A DNA stretch of 64,000 nucleotides, from assembly GCA_001897605.1 (NCBI GenBank), contig MKTL01000006.1:549132-613131 (forward strand), in the 5' to 3' direction. A program made the translations under genes and the position numbers. The notes below the pieces were generated by a model. The model had not been told where the DNA came from. It saw only the letters and a program-made list of their open reading frames with translations, and did not search any database. The DNA is from Clostridiales bacterium 38-18. GTDB taxonomy: Bacteria; Bacillota; Clostridia; Peptostreptococcales; Acidaminobacteraceae. Shown here in pieces: positions 16,993 to 26,704 of this stretch. The first letter of the stretch is position 1, and each line of letters begins with the position of its first letter.

Positions 16993-17706
16993 CTATTTCA
17001 CCGTTGTCGCATACCTAAATTTTATACTTCCGTTAAAAGCACCTATTTCTAAGCTCTCAACCTGTTTCACTTCTACATAGTAGCCAGCTTCCTGTAAACT
17101 TTGAACCACACCAAATCGGATATTAATAGCACTGTCAAGTGTTTCAGAGCTACCAATTGCCTTGATCACAAATGGCGGAGAAATTGGAATTGTATTGACA
17201 TTGACCTGACTCCCTGCCAAACGAACCTCTGTGCTGTTTACCATTCTTTGTTCATTTATAGAAATCGCTTCTGCCCCAGCTGAATTCAGCTCATTGATTA
17301 AGTCCAGAAGCATTTTATAATCCAGCGCAATGTTCTTCTCTAATCCAACATTTAAATCCTTCGGAGGATTGTCAATCGTCACCAATATACCCGTTCCTGA
17401 AACCTTAGTCATACCAGAAAAGGCTTTATATCGATTAAGCTCATCGGTTAAGCTCTTTACAACTGCATTTTCCTCAGAGGCTGAGTTTTGAATTTTATCC
17501 AGCTGATCTTCTAGTCTTTCTACCTCTTCAACAAGTCGTTCTTTTTCAGCTTTAACTGCTGAAAGTTCATTTAAAATCTCTGTCGTCTTTTGAGTTGGGC
17601 TTTGACCATTTAAATAAGTCCCTTGAACAAACTTCATTTGAAAGGCAATAAAAACCCCCAACACAATACATGCGATACCGATCCAAATATTATCTTTCTT
17701 AAACAT
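16993..17706 (-). CDS. DUF881 protein (YlxW-like), first copy
   Basis: 237 residues with the same plan as its downstream neighbour: an N-terminal membrane segment (about 7-25), a long coiled coil (about 38-90) and a DUF881 domain with SGTGILVTIDNPPKD and INEQRMVNSTEVRLAGS. The two are clearly paralogous and probably arose by duplication. The ATG overlaps the context of the ftsQ stop (GGAGAGTAAATATG), so coupling is expected. Confidence 0.9.
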   Translation of the reverse strand: MFKKDNIWIGIACIVLGVFIAFQMKFVQGTYLNGQSPTQKTTEILNELSAVKAEKERLVEEVERLEDQLDKIQNSASEENAVVKSLTDELNRYKAFSGMTKVSGTGILVTIDNPPKDLNVGLEKNIALDYKMLLDLINELNSAGAEAISINEQRMVNSTEVRLAGSQVNVNTIPISPPFVIKAIGSSETLDSAINIRFGVVQSLQEAGYYVEVKQVESLEIGAFNGSIKFRYATTVK

Positions 17707-17708
17707 AT

Positions 17709-18428
17709 TTACTCTCCAAACGGTCGATAGACTGGCAGACCATCGCTGCTCACATCAATCGTTCCAGTAGTCACTTCATCCTGCTTTAAAGAAGCATATA
17801 TATTGATAAAAGCATTAAACTTGCTTTCAATATTCTCACCTACACCAAATTTCACCTTTAATTGTCCGATACTCAAAACGATATTTCGATCCTTAAAAAT
17901 AATCAATGGATCACATTCAAGCTCACTCTCTTCAATAAGCTGTAACAGGTCGACGATATTCTCAAGTACATAAAGCTGCTGCACATCGATTACTTTTCCT
18001 GCTGAATAGCTATCAAAGGCAAAGCCTTCTACTGTAAAACCATCATTTTCCTTAGCCAATACTTCTAAAACATGTAATTGATCATCTAAGGAAAGGACGA
18101 TATCAGAGTATCTTATATTAAAGAAATGCTTTCTATAAACGATTTCAAAGGTAATCGTATTTGGAAACTGCTTTGTGGCGGTTGCATATCGAACATATGG
18201 ATGTTGCATCAATTTTTTTGCTGCTTCATCTGTATTGACTTCAAAATAAGGCGTTCCCTTTTCTATACCTGAATACCTCAAGATATCGTATTCGTCCATA
18301 TGCTCATTCGGATTAAAATTGATTTCATGAATTCGAAGCAAATCCGTGTTAAAGTACAGATATACGCCGCCCGCAATTAACCCGAGTATTACCAATGCGA
18401 TTAATATTCTCTTTAATGCCTTTAGCAA
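17709..18428 (-). CDS. ftsQ: Cell-division protein FtsQ/DivIB
   Basis: 239 residues: a cytoplasmic basic N-terminus, one membrane segment (about 9-27), a POTRA domain (LRIHEINFNPNEHMDEYDIL to about residue 100) and the FtsQ beta domain. It acts outside the membrane in the FtsQLB complex that activates septal wall synthesis. The start is TTG with GGAGG five bases upstream. It lies between murG and the DUF881 pair, the usual Firmicutes place. Confidence 0.93.
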   Translation of the reverse strand: MLKALKRILIALVILGLIAGGVYLYFNTDLLRIHEINFNPNEHMDEYDILRYSGIEKGTPYFEVNTDEAAKKLMQHPYVRYATATKQFPNTITFEIVYRKHFFNIRYSDIVLSLDDQLHVLEVLAKENDGFTVEGFAFDSYSAGKVIDVQQLYVLENIVDLLQLIEESELECDPLIIFKDRNIVLSIGQLKVKFGVGENIESKFNAFINIYASLKQDEVTTGTIDVSSDGLPVYRPFGE

Positions 18429-18440
18429 GTTCGCCTCCGA

Positions 18441-19544
18441 TTAATCACTTACTTTTCTAATTACAGCTGCAATTGCATCCATTGTTTTGGACAAATCTAT
18501 TTTATTACAATTGGTACGCATTATTTCTAGCTTCGTGCGATCCTTATAAAAATCAATAATCGTATGTCCCATTAAGGACTCATTCATGTCTTCTTCCCTC
18601 ATAACGACACCCATACCATACTTATCCATGAGCTGTGCATTTAGTAGCTGATGATTATTAGCAACATTAGGTGAAGGAATGATAACAGAAGGTGCTTTTG
18701 ATGCTATTATTTCATTTATAGTCGATGCACCCGCGCGTGATATAACCAAATCAGCAGCACTGAGATATACCGCCATATCCTTCAAATAAGGTAAAAGTGT
18801 TACATTCTCTCCGACATCATATACACCCTTTTCAATATCTTCTAGTACATATGGGTAGTATCTTGAGCCCGTTTGATGAATGAACTTAATATCCGCATAA
18901 TTCTTGAATTGCGCATAACTTGAGAGCATAATATGATTCAGCTTCATTGCACCATTACTTCCACCCACTGTTAGAACCATCATCATGTCTTTAGGTAATC
19001 CAAGCTTCATTCTCGCTTGATCTCTTGGTGTTGTAAAGAATACATCTTGGATTGGCATTCCAGTGTAGATGGTTTTATCTGGATGATGAAAATGCTGCTT
19101 GCATTCTTCAAAGGATACCATAACCACATCCACAAAACGACTTAATAGTCTATTGGTTAAACCTGGATAAGCGTTTTGTTCATGAATAATCGTTGGAACA
19201 CCTTTAATCGCACCCACAAATACAAGCGCGCCAGCAACGTACCCCCCCGTACCAATAATCAGATCAGGTTTAAACCGTTTGATGATGCTACTGGCCTGCC
19301 ACATCCCTTTAAACAAAGTTCCAATTGATTTTATCGTCTTAACAGAGAACTTTTTATTTAATGGCGCAACATCGATACCGACATAATTAAATCCTTTTTT
19401 TGTAACGATTTCCTTTTCCATACCAGTTTTTGATCCAATATACATAATTTCAAGGGGTCGAAATTCTTTTTTCATTTTTTCTGCTATTGCGATTGCTGGA
19501 TAAATGTGTCCACCTGTACCGCCACCAGTAATTAAAACTCTCAT
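18441..19544 (-). CDS. murG: UDP-GlcNAc:lipid I GlcNAc transferase MurG
   Basis: 367-residue peripheral membrane glycosyltransferase (GT28) that makes lipid II on the cytoplasmic face. The glycine-rich loops GGGTGGHIYPA (residues 7-17) and GTGGYVAGA, the HEQNAYPG lipid-side motif, and the donor-site region with VGGSNGA and SRAGASTINEI are all intact. It follows ftsW closely. Confidence 0.98.
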   Translation of the reverse strand: MRVLITGGGTGGHIYPAIAIAEKMKKEFRPLEIMYIGSKTGMEKEIVTKKGFNYVGIDVAPLNKKFSVKTIKSIGTLFKGMWQASSIIKRFKPDLIIGTGGYVAGALVFVGAIKGVPTIIHEQNAYPGLTNRLLSRFVDVVMVSFEECKQHFHHPDKTIYTGMPIQDVFFTTPRDQARMKLGLPKDMMMVLTVGGSNGAMKLNHIMLSSYAQFKNYADIKFIHQTGSRYYPYVLEDIEKGVYDVGENVTLLPYLKDMAVYLSAADLVISRAGASTINEIIASKAPSVIIPSPNVANNHQLLNAQLMDKYGMGVVMREEDMNESLMGHTIIDFYKDRTKLEIMRTNCNKIDLSKTMDAIAAVIRKVSD

Positions 19545-19560
19545 AAAATTCTCCGAATTC

Positions 19561-20670
19561 TTATTCTTCTTCGTTTTTATCCTGTCGCCGCACTGAGTGC
19601 TTCGATATGTTTAGCATGATGCCTATTGAGCCAAGCAATATGGAAATACTGGTTCCTCCATAGCTAATAAAAGGAAGCGTAACCCCAGTTGCAGGCATTG
19701 AAGAAGTCGCTACCGCATAATTCATAAGGATTTGCAGACCAAGCATACTTGTGATGCCGGTTGCAATTAACATTGAAAATATATCCGGCGCATTCATAGC
19801 AATTTTAACACAACGATACATCAATATCAAAAATAATATTAGTAAACCTACCGTACCAATAAGGCCAAGCTCTTCACCAACTGTTGCTAAAATAAAGTCA
19901 TTCTGAGGCTCAGGTATATAGAGCTTATTTTGCGTACTCATGCCAAGTCCAACGCCAAAAATGCCACCTGTTCCTAAGGCGTATAGTGATTGAACTACCT
20001 GATAGGACTCGTCCTTATCGTACTGAAACGGATTCAGAAATGCAATAAGTCGATCCCATCTATAGGGTGATATTTTAACAAAAATCCACCCAATAATACC
20101 AGCTATACTTGTAAATCCGATTACATAAAACCATCTTAGCCCAGATACGAATAACATAATTGCCATTACACCAGCAAGGATGACAGCTGTACTCATATTC
20201 GGTTGCTTCATGACTAGCATGAAAACAGCGCCAATAATAATGAGATAGATCAGTAGCACTTTTAACTTATTAAGTGATTTATAATTGAGCTCTAAGCTAA
20301 ATGCAAAGAATATTATCATCCCAATTTTTGCAATTTCAGCAGGCTGAAAGCGTTGCCCCATAATGGAAATCCATCTTTGCGCGTTATTTACCGTAACGCC
20401 ATTAATTAACACGTAAACCAATAAAAACAAGCTCAAGACAAATAACGGAATAGCAAACTTTCTATATATCTTGTAATCGACAAATGAAGCGACGATCATT
20501 GCTACGATGCCTAAAATTATCCATCCCAAATCGGACGTAAAAAAATGCATCTTATTCTGCATCTTATCGATTGCATAATAATAACTCGAACTAAAAACCA
20601 TTAAGAGTCCAAAGGATACAAGAATTAGGGTTATTACCAACAATGGATAGTCCATTTTATTTTGCTTCAT
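19561..20670 (-). CDS. ftsW: Septal peptidoglycan polymerase FtsW (SEDS family)
   Basis: 369 residues, about ten membrane segments. SEDS signatures are present: the AEIAKIGMIIFFA segment with the catalytic-type acidic residue region, the NDFILATVGEELGLIG loop and PFISYGGTSI near the C-terminus. FtsW polymerises lipid II with its partner transpeptidase, here the PASTA PBP upstream in the same cluster. RodA is closely similar, but the position between murD and murG supports FtsW. Confidence 0.95.
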   Translation of the reverse strand: MKQNKMDYPLLVITLILVSFGLLMVFSSSYYYAIDKMQNKMHFFTSDLGWIILGIVAMIVASFVDYKIYRKFAIPLFVLSLFLLVYVLINGVTVNNAQRWISIMGQRFQPAEIAKIGMIIFFAFSLELNYKSLNKLKVLLIYLIIIGAVFMLVMKQPNMSTAVILAGVMAIMLFVSGLRWFYVIGFTSIAGIIGWIFVKISPYRWDRLIAFLNPFQYDKDESYQVVQSLYALGTGGIFGVGLGMSTQNKLYIPEPQNDFILATVGEELGLIGTVGLLILFLILMYRCVKIAMNAPDIFSMLIATGITSMLGLQILMNYAVATSSMPATGVTLPFISYGGTSISILLGSIGIMLNISKHSVRRQDKNEEE

Positions 20671-20689
20671 AATTGCCTCTCAATCAAAG

Positions 20690-22039
20690 TTACTTTAACT
20701 CCAAAACACATTTTTTAAAATGCTCACCACGTTGCTCGAAGTTGTCATACATATCCCAGCTTGCGCAGGCAGGTGAAAGCAAAACCACCTCACCACTTAG
20801 CGCATTTTTATGTGCAAAAGCAACAGCCTCTTCCATAGAATTCACACAGGTTATTTGTTCAAAGCCATGATTTAGCGCTTCTCTTTTAAGTATTTCTTTA
20901 GTCGCACCAAGCAAAATTAGATGCTTAATGGTATCGCCAAAAACATCAAACATAGGTGCAAATTCACTTTTCTTGTCATATCCTCCAGCAATTAAGTAGG
21001 TTTTAGCTGTCATAGCCTGAATTGCTTTAATTGTCGAATCTGGATTGGTCCCCTTTGAGTCATTATAGTATTTTACACCACTAATTTCTGCGGTAAACTC
21101 GATTCGATGCTCAACCCCCGCAAAGGTTTTCAACCCCAATGCAATGGTCGTGACATCAATCCCAGCCAGATAGCATATTAAGCTAGCAGCAAGCGCATTT
21201 TCCTCATTATGACTCCCAAATATTTTCATATCTTTTACTTCACAGATGTCGACAATACTTCCATCAAAACGAATTCTAATCCATCCGGATTCAATAAAAG
21301 CGCCTTCGATTTCTACGTTTACTCTAGAGAAATAAAGCTTTCTTCCTTTTGCATGAGCACCCATTTCACGTGTTTCAAGATCGTCAAAGTTCAATATTAA
21401 AAAATCAGCAGCCGTTTGATTTTCAAAAATTCTCATTTTCGCTTCACTATAGCCTGCCATTGTCTTATGTCGGTTTAAATGATCAGGGGTCAAATTTAAT
21501 ATTGCAGCAATATGTGCTTTGAAATCAACAATAGTTTCAAGCTGAAAGCTACTTAATTCAGTAACAAATGTCGTTCTCTCATCGGATTCTAGTGCTTTTG
21601 AAGCAACCGGTACGCCAATATTTCCAACCGTAAATGCCTTTTTACCTGATAAATCAAATATCATACCGGTTAAAGCAGTCGTCGTTGTTTTACCGTTTGT
21701 GCCAGTTATTCCGACGAACTGACCTTTGCTGAAACGATAAGCAAGCTCAACCTCACCAATAATTTCAATGCCATTATTTTTTAGATTCTTAACAAAAGGA
21801 ATATCTAATGGAATACCTGGACTAATTACTGCTAAATCATAACTAGATACGTCATCTGGATGATAGCCGTAAAAGGCTGAAGCTACAAATGGCTTAACCT
21901 CATCTACCAAATCCCCCAATTGCGTTTCGTCCTTGATGTCAGTACAAGTAATCTTTGCTCCTAAATGATGCAATAACGCGATCGCTGAAACACCTGATTT
22001 TGCCAATCCTACTACGATTACTTTCTTATCTTTAAGCAT
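20690..22039 (-). CDS. murD: UDP-MurNAc-L-alanine:D-glutamate ligase MurD
   Basis: 449-residue cytosolic Mur ligase adding D-Glu to UDP-MurNAc-L-Ala. An N-terminal Rossmann-like domain (VVGLAKSGVSA) is followed by the ATP-binding loop GITGTNGKTTTT and the central NLTPDHLNRH motif, then the C-terminal domain with NDSKGTNPDSTIKAI. Lies between mraY and ftsW. murE and murF, which often flank these genes, are absent and must lie elsewhere. Confidence 0.98.
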   Translation of the reverse strand: MLKDKKVIVVGLAKSGVSAIALLHHLGAKITCTDIKDETQLGDLVDEVKPFVASAFYGYHPDDVSSYDLAVISPGIPLDIPFVKNLKNNGIEIIGEVELAYRFSKGQFVGITGTNGKTTTTALTGMIFDLSGKKAFTVGNIGVPVASKALESDERTTFVTELSSFQLETIVDFKAHIAAILNLTPDHLNRHKTMAGYSEAKMRIFENQTAADFLILNFDDLETREMGAHAKGRKLYFSRVNVEIEGAFIESGWIRIRFDGSIVDICEVKDMKIFGSHNEENALAASLICYLAGIDVTTIALGLKTFAGVEHRIEFTAEISGVKYYNDSKGTNPDSTIKAIQAMTAKTYLIAGGYDKKSEFAPMFDVFGDTIKHLILLGATKEILKREALNHGFEQITCVNSMEEAVAFAHKNALSGEVVLLSPACASWDMYDNFEQRGEHFKKCVLELK

Positions 22040-22102
22040 AAAATCTCCTCTATTCCAATTCTATTTAGAATAACGCCTTCGTTATAATTTATCTCGTATT
22101 AA

Positions 22103-23065
22103 CTAAATCAAATAGCTAATGAAACAGGCAATAGCCGTTACAATTGAAAAGCGAGTTACAATTTGTACCTCACTCCAACCCACCATCTCATAATGATGAT
22201 GTATAGGTGCCATTTTAAATACGCGTTTTTTTGTTTTCTTATATACGCCAACCTGAATCATTACTGAAAGCGTTTCTATAAAATAAATCAATCCAAATAT
22301 TGGAATGAACAATGGCATTTTTAACAATACTGCCATTGCGCCTACGTAGCCGCCAAGTGCCAATGAACCAGTATCGCCCATAAAAACCTTAGCAGGATAC
22401 CAATTGAATTTTAAATAACCAATTAATCCGCCAAGCATAGCTGAAGCCATAAGGACGACAATCCATTCACCTGACAATGCGCCCATAACGATAAAAAATA
22501 CTGAAACAACTGACGTAATAGTCGCCGCTAGACCATCCAAGCCATCGGTTAGGTTGACCGCATTATCTGTCGCTAAGAACACCACAAAAATCAATGGCAG
22601 ATAAAACATCCCTAGTGAAACAGGGGAATTAATAAATGGAATGTAGGTCTCAGTTCCCCATGTCATCGAATAAACTGCAAATCCAATTGCCAAGACACTT
22701 TGAAGTGCAAATTTATGCTTGGCTCTAAGTCCTAAATTATGCTTCTTCACAACTTTTAGGTAATCATCTAAAAATCCAACTGCTCCAAAGCCCAAAATCG
22801 CAAGAGCGACAAATGCGACCTTAGCAAGCTCAAATGTAAGCGTTAAAGCGACTGGAATCAAGAAGGCCACTATAAAAATCAAACCGCCCATCGTCGGCGT
22901 ACCCCCTTTATGGAGATGTGATTGTGGTCCCTCTTCTCTAATTGCTTGACCAAATTTCATAGCGTGTAATCTTGGAATAACAATTGGTCCAAGCACAAGG
23001 CTTACGATTAAACTCAATATGAAATACACAATTGCATTTAGAGTCATATTATCAAATAAATTCAT
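22103..23065 (-). CDS. mraY: Phospho-MurNAc-pentapeptide transferase MraY
   Basis: 320-residue integral membrane enzyme with about ten segments; it moves phospho-MurNAc-pentapeptide to undecaprenyl phosphate, making lipid I. Catalytic motifs are intact: GFLDDYLK (the adjacent aspartates), NAVNLTDGLDGLA, and the HHH motif in MAPIHHHYE. Lies between the PBP gene and murD. Confidence 0.98.
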   Translation of the reverse strand: MNLFDNMTLNAIVYFILSLIVSLVLGPIVIPRLHAMKFGQAIREEGPQSHLHKGGTPTMGGLIFIVAFLIPVALTLTFELAKVAFVALAILGFGAVGFLDDYLKVVKKHNLGLRAKHKFALQSVLAIGFAVYSMTWGTETYIPFINSPVSLGMFYLPLIFVVFLATDNAVNLTDGLDGLAATITSVVSVFFIVMGALSGEWIVVLMASAMLGGLIGYLKFNWYPAKVFMGDTGSLALGGYVGAMAVLLKMPLFIPIFGLIYFIETLSVMIQVGVYKKTKKRVFKMAPIHHHYEMVGWSEVQIVTRFSIVTAIACFISYLI

Positions 23066-23120
23066 GTTTACTCCTATTTTATAGCCTTTCCGGCTAATTA
23101 GATGTTTTATACATTGCTTT

Positions 23121-25073
23121 CTATGGATTTACTTCATCTACCGAGATGATTACCATACTGTCGGAATCCACTTTGGTTCCTGCAACTGGATATTGATTGG
23201 TCACTGGTAGCGTATGATCCTCTACACCTATTGGCGATATTGAATACGCTAGACCGAGGGCGTCTATTTTTGCCTCAGCCGCTTCTAAGGTTAAGCCTTT
23301 CAAATCAGGAATTTCAATGTTTTGTTTTACTTCAATGTCTGGGACAATGTTTTTATATCTCAGAATATCCTGTAAAATATCCTTGACGACAGGTGCCGCC
23401 ACTAAGCTTCCTAAAAATAAATCCTTAGGCTCATCCACAACCACTAGAACCACATATTGAGGATCATCAATTGGCGCTATTCCCACGAAAGAAAGGGTAA
23501 CCACATCTGCTGCATAGCCATTCTCTGTAAACTTCTCACTCGTTCCTGACTTACCTCCAACGCGTATCCCTTCAATATATGCCTTTTTACCTCCGCCTGT
23601 TTGAACTGCTTTTTCTAGCAGAACGCGCATGTTATCTGAGGTTTCTTCAGAAATTACACGTCTGATGATTTTGGGTTCAAAGGTTTCAGAGATACTACCA
23701 TCCGCATTTTCTATTGACTTAACAATCATTGGTTCAATAAGATTACCGCCATTCACAACTGCTGAAATACTTCTAATGAGCTGAAGCATTGTTATGTTAA
23801 TTCCATGACCATAGGACATGGTAGCTAGCTCTACTGGACCAATATTGGATTCAGGCTGATATATCGAATTTCCTTCTGCTGGTAAATTAATCTGAGTTTT
23901 TTCAAATAAACCATACTTATCAAGATATTCGTACATTGTACTTAGACCAATTTTCTGACCAATTTCAATAAAGGCGGGGTTACAAGAATTAACAAAGGCT
24001 TGTGTTAAAGTCTCAAGTCCATGTCCAACTGGATAGCTGACACACTTTAAAAGTGTTCCATTTACTAACTTAGAGCCTGTACAATAAAAAGTCGTATTAA
24101 AATCAATCAGTTTTTCTTCCAGAGCAATTGAAGCAACAATCGCCTTAAAGGTCGATCCCGGCTCATAGGTATCACTGATCATTTTATTGCGCCATACGCC
24201 ATTCCAATAATTGATTTTTTCATCATTGGTCATAGCATTCCAGGTCGCATCATCGATGCTTTCATCAGGCTTTCTAGGATCATTTAAATTGAAATCCGGC
24301 TTTGATGCCATAGCAATTATTTCTCCTGTATTCGGGTCCATAACAATAGCCGAAACTGATTTGGCATCGTGTGCCTCCATTGCTGCTTCAATACGATCCT
24401 CTACAAAAAACTGAATACTATCATCAATGGTTAAACGAACCGTTTTACCGTCTACTGGTGCTTCCAGATTGTCCTCTCCATATGCAAGCTGGCGGCCATA
24501 AACGTCTGTAGTGACATGGAACAATCCCGATTCACCCTTAAGAATACTATTAAATGCCAACTCAAGACCAGTGAAGCCATCTCCATCGACATTTACATTA
24601 CCTATAACATGAGAAGCCAAGGAGCTATACGGATATAATCTTTGGGTGTCCTCAGTAATTGAGATGCCACGTATCCCCTTTCCCTTCAAAAGCTCTTCTT
24701 CACTCTTAGAAATGTTGCTGACAATCTTAACAAATGTTGATTGTGAGCTGACGAGTTTATCTATAATAGGCGTCACATCGAGTTCAAGCGCATCGGCAAT
24801 CAATTGGGCAGTCTCGGTCGGTTTGGTAATAATGGATTTTTGAGCCCATACGGAGTAGGTTTTGACGCTAAAAGCAAGCTTGTCGCCATTTCTATCCACT
24901 ATATTACCTCTTACCGCAGGAATAACGATGTTTTTATTTTGTTGCGCTTTAGCCATTTCCGTCAGTTCATCGCTCCAATATACCTGAATATAAATCAAAC
25001 GACCAATCAAAGCTAACATTAAGATGCTGACGATAAAATATAAGAAAAAGAGCCGCCTTCTAAAGGTTCCCAT
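23121..25073 (-). CDS. Class B penicillin-binding protein with PASTA domain (FtsI/SpoVD type)
   Basis: 650 residues: an N-terminal membrane segment (about 9-29), a PBP dimerisation domain, then a transpeptidase domain with S307-T-F-K310, S363-C-N365 and K508-S-G-T511, and one C-terminal PASTA domain (about 588-648). It crosslinks septal peptidoglycan. Homologues are named SpoVD in spore formers and FtsI/PBP2 elsewhere; without the sporulation genes nearby I take it to be the vegetative division enzyme. It has its own promoter as well as read-through from ftsL. The ATG has GGAGG six bases upstream. Confidence 0.95.
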   Translation of the reverse strand: MGTFRRRLFFLYFIVSILMLALIGRLIYIQVYWSDELTEMAKAQQNKNIVIPAVRGNIVDRNGDKLAFSVKTYSVWAQKSIITKPTETAQLIADALELDVTPIIDKLVSSQSTFVKIVSNISKSEEELLKGKGIRGISITEDTQRLYPYSSLASHVIGNVNVDGDGFTGLELAFNSILKGESGLFHVTTDVYGRQLAYGEDNLEAPVDGKTVRLTIDDSIQFFVEDRIEAAMEAHDAKSVSAIVMDPNTGEIIAMASKPDFNLNDPRKPDESIDDATWNAMTNDEKINYWNGVWRNKMISDTYEPGSTFKAIVASIALEEKLIDFNTTFYCTGSKLVNGTLLKCVSYPVGHGLETLTQAFVNSCNPAFIEIGQKIGLSTMYEYLDKYGLFEKTQINLPAEGNSIYQPESNIGPVELATMSYGHGINITMLQLIRSISAVVNGGNLIEPMIVKSIENADGSISETFEPKIIRRVISEETSDNMRVLLEKAVQTGGGKKAYIEGIRVGGKSGTSEKFTENGYAADVVTLSFVGIAPIDDPQYVVLVVVDEPKDLFLGSLVAAPVVKDILQDILRYKNIVPDIEVKQNIEIPDLKGLTLEAAEAKIDALGLAYSISPIGVEDHTLPVTNQYPVAGTKVDSDSMVIISVDEVNP

Positions 25074-25101
25074 TTATTGCCTCCATTTAATCACTAATAC
25101 T

Positions 25102-25129
25102 ATTATAGCGTACTCAACTAATTAATCAA
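25102..25129 (-). promoter_or_regulatory. Internal promoter before the PBP gene
   Basis: TTGATT (25124-25129) and TATAAT (25102-25107) with a 16-base spacer on the minus strand, about 30 bases before the PBP start codon. It allows spoVD/ftsI and the genes after it to be expressed apart from mraZ-rsmH-ftsL. Confidence 0.75.
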
Positions 25130-25169
25130 TTTGAACTGTTTCTAGAAATTCTTACAATTTATCTATTAA

Positions 25170-25216
25170 TAAATCAAAGAGCCCTAGACTATGGCTAATA
25201 GCTAAGACTAGGGCTC
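25170..25216 (-). terminator. Hairpin after ftsL, partial terminator
   Basis: Minus-strand arms GAGCCCTAG / CTAGGGCTC pair perfectly around a 20-base loop that can fold further. The following TTTGATTTATT is a poor T tract, so termination is likely incomplete. Together with the promoter just downstream it divides the cluster in two. Confidence 0.65.
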
Positions 25217-25233
25217 ATTACTTCTTATTGTGA

Positions 25234-25740
25234 TCAAGGATTAAATAACATACCTAGAATTTCTTCAAAGAATGGTTTTTGTTCCGTCACATTAACTGGT
25301 TCAACTAAAATCTCACCACTTTCATCCTTGAGAGCAAAATATTGGCCGCCATCAATGTATACCATTTGCTCAGCCGATGGGTAAACCATGTTAAGTTCCT
25401 CCATTGCAATCTTCTCAATGTTTTTAAGCTCGGTTTGATTTTCTATATCTGCATTTAATTCTTCTATTTGAGCATTCAGCGATTTAATCTCTGATTTAAG
25501 ATTAAAAATATCGTATTTAGCTTCATTCACCAATGAACTCTTATAGATATAGGTCGACATCAACATAGCGATAAAGACCACAATTGCAACCGTACTCAGC
25601 ATAGTTAAGAAGTTATGCTTTGCTTTCTTTTTCGCATTTTCCTTCTCTAAACGCTTTTTACGAATGCTGATGATCTTCGCATTTTGTGTTGAGTTGAATT
25701 GTTCATATTCGTGATCATACATTTCAACCATTGCCGACAT
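25234..25740 (-). CDS. ftsL: FtsL-like divisome protein
   Basis: 168 residues: a basic cytoplasmic part (to about residue 43), one membrane segment (about 44-64), then a coiled coil of repeated leucine heptads (about 70-112) and a tail. This plan, and the place between rsmH and the PBP gene, identify FtsL, which forms the FtsQLB complex. Sequence conservation is low in the family, so the call leans on context. Both the cytoplasmic part and the tail are longer than in many FtsL proteins. Confidence 0.85.
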   Translation of the reverse strand: MSAMVEMYDHEYEQFNSTQNAKIISIRKKRLEKENAKKKAKHNFLTMLSTVAIVVFIAMLMSTYIYKSSLVNEAKYDIFNLKSEIKSLNAQIEELNADIENQTELKNIEKIAMEELNMVYPSAEQMVYIDGGQYFALKDESGEILVEPVNVTEQKPFFEEILGMLFNP

Positions 25741-25761
25741 CTGTTACCCCCGCACACTGTC

Positions 25762-26694
25762 TTATTTTTTCTCTATGACTCTTAACTTTGCACTTCTTGC
25801 TCTTGGATTGCTTTCTATTTCTTCATCCGAAGGTAAAATTGGTTTTCTAGAAATCAATTTTACTTTTGGTTTTCCCCCACAGACACACACTGGAAATTCA
25901 GGTGGGCATGTACAGCCTTGAGCAAGTCTTCTAAATGCATTTTTTACAATTCTATCTTCTAAAGAATGGAAAGTGATAATCGCTATTCTTCCACCCTTAT
26001 TCATTCTCTCTACTGCCTGTTCTATTGTTTGTTCTATTATTTTAAGCTCGTTGTTAACCTCAATGCGAATCGCTTGGAAAGTTCTTTTAGCAGGATGTGG
26101 TCCATCCTTTCTCGCACCAGCTGGTATTGCTTTCTTGATGACTTCAACGAGTTCGAAGGTTGTCTCTATTGGTTTTTCGATTCTCTCTGCGACGATAAAC
26201 TTTGCAATTCTGTTCGCCCAGTTTTCTTCACCATACTCAGAAATGATTTGAGTTAATTGTGCTTCACTATAGGTGTTAACAATTTCGTAGGCTGTAAATG
26301 TATCCGATTGATTCATTCTCATATCGAGCTTGCCATCGTTCATATACGAGAAGCCTCTCTCCGCTTCATCTAATTGATAACTGGATACACCCAAATCTAA
26401 AAGCAATCCATCAATTTTTTCAATGCCTAGCTCATCTAAAACATAGGTCAATTTAGAAAAATTACTATGGAAAGGAACAAACCGATTTTCAAAGATTTTA
26501 AGACGTCCTGTCGCAGCATTAAGTGCATCTGTGTCCTGATCAATTCCGATTAGCTTGCCACTATCTAGGAGCTGTAAAATTTTAAAAGAATGTCCGCCAC
26601 CACCTAAGGTGCCATCAACATAGATGCCATTTGGTTTTACATTTAATGCTTCTATACATTCTCCAAGTAATACACTAACATGATTAAAACTCAT
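25762..26694 (-). CDS. rsmH: 16S rRNA (cytosine(1402)-N(4))-methyltransferase RsmH
   Basis: 310-residue SAM-dependent methyltransferase acting in the ribosomal P site. The SAM site [12 protein letters not shown] (residues 25-36) and the [18 protein letters not shown] block are intact; a [13 protein letters not shown] cysteine segment is seen near the C-terminus. Follows mraZ with 10 bases between the genes. Confidence 0.98.
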   Translation of the reverse strand: MSFNHVSVLLGECIEALNVKPNGIYVDGTLGGGGHSFKILQLLDSGKLIGIDQDTDALNAATGRLKIFENRFVPFHSNFSKLTYVLDELGIEKIDGLLLDLGVSSYQLDEAERGFSYMNDGKLDMRMNQSDTFTAYEIVNTYSEAQLTQIISEYGEENWANRIAKFIVAERIEKPIETTFELVEVIKKAIPAGARKDGPHPAKRTFQAIRIEVNNELKIIEQTIEQAVERMNKGGRIAIITFHSLEDRIVKNAFRRLAQGCTCPPEFPVCVCGGKPKVKLISRKPILPSDEEIESNPRARSAKLRVIEKK

Positions 26695-26704
26695 ATAAAC
26701 TCCT

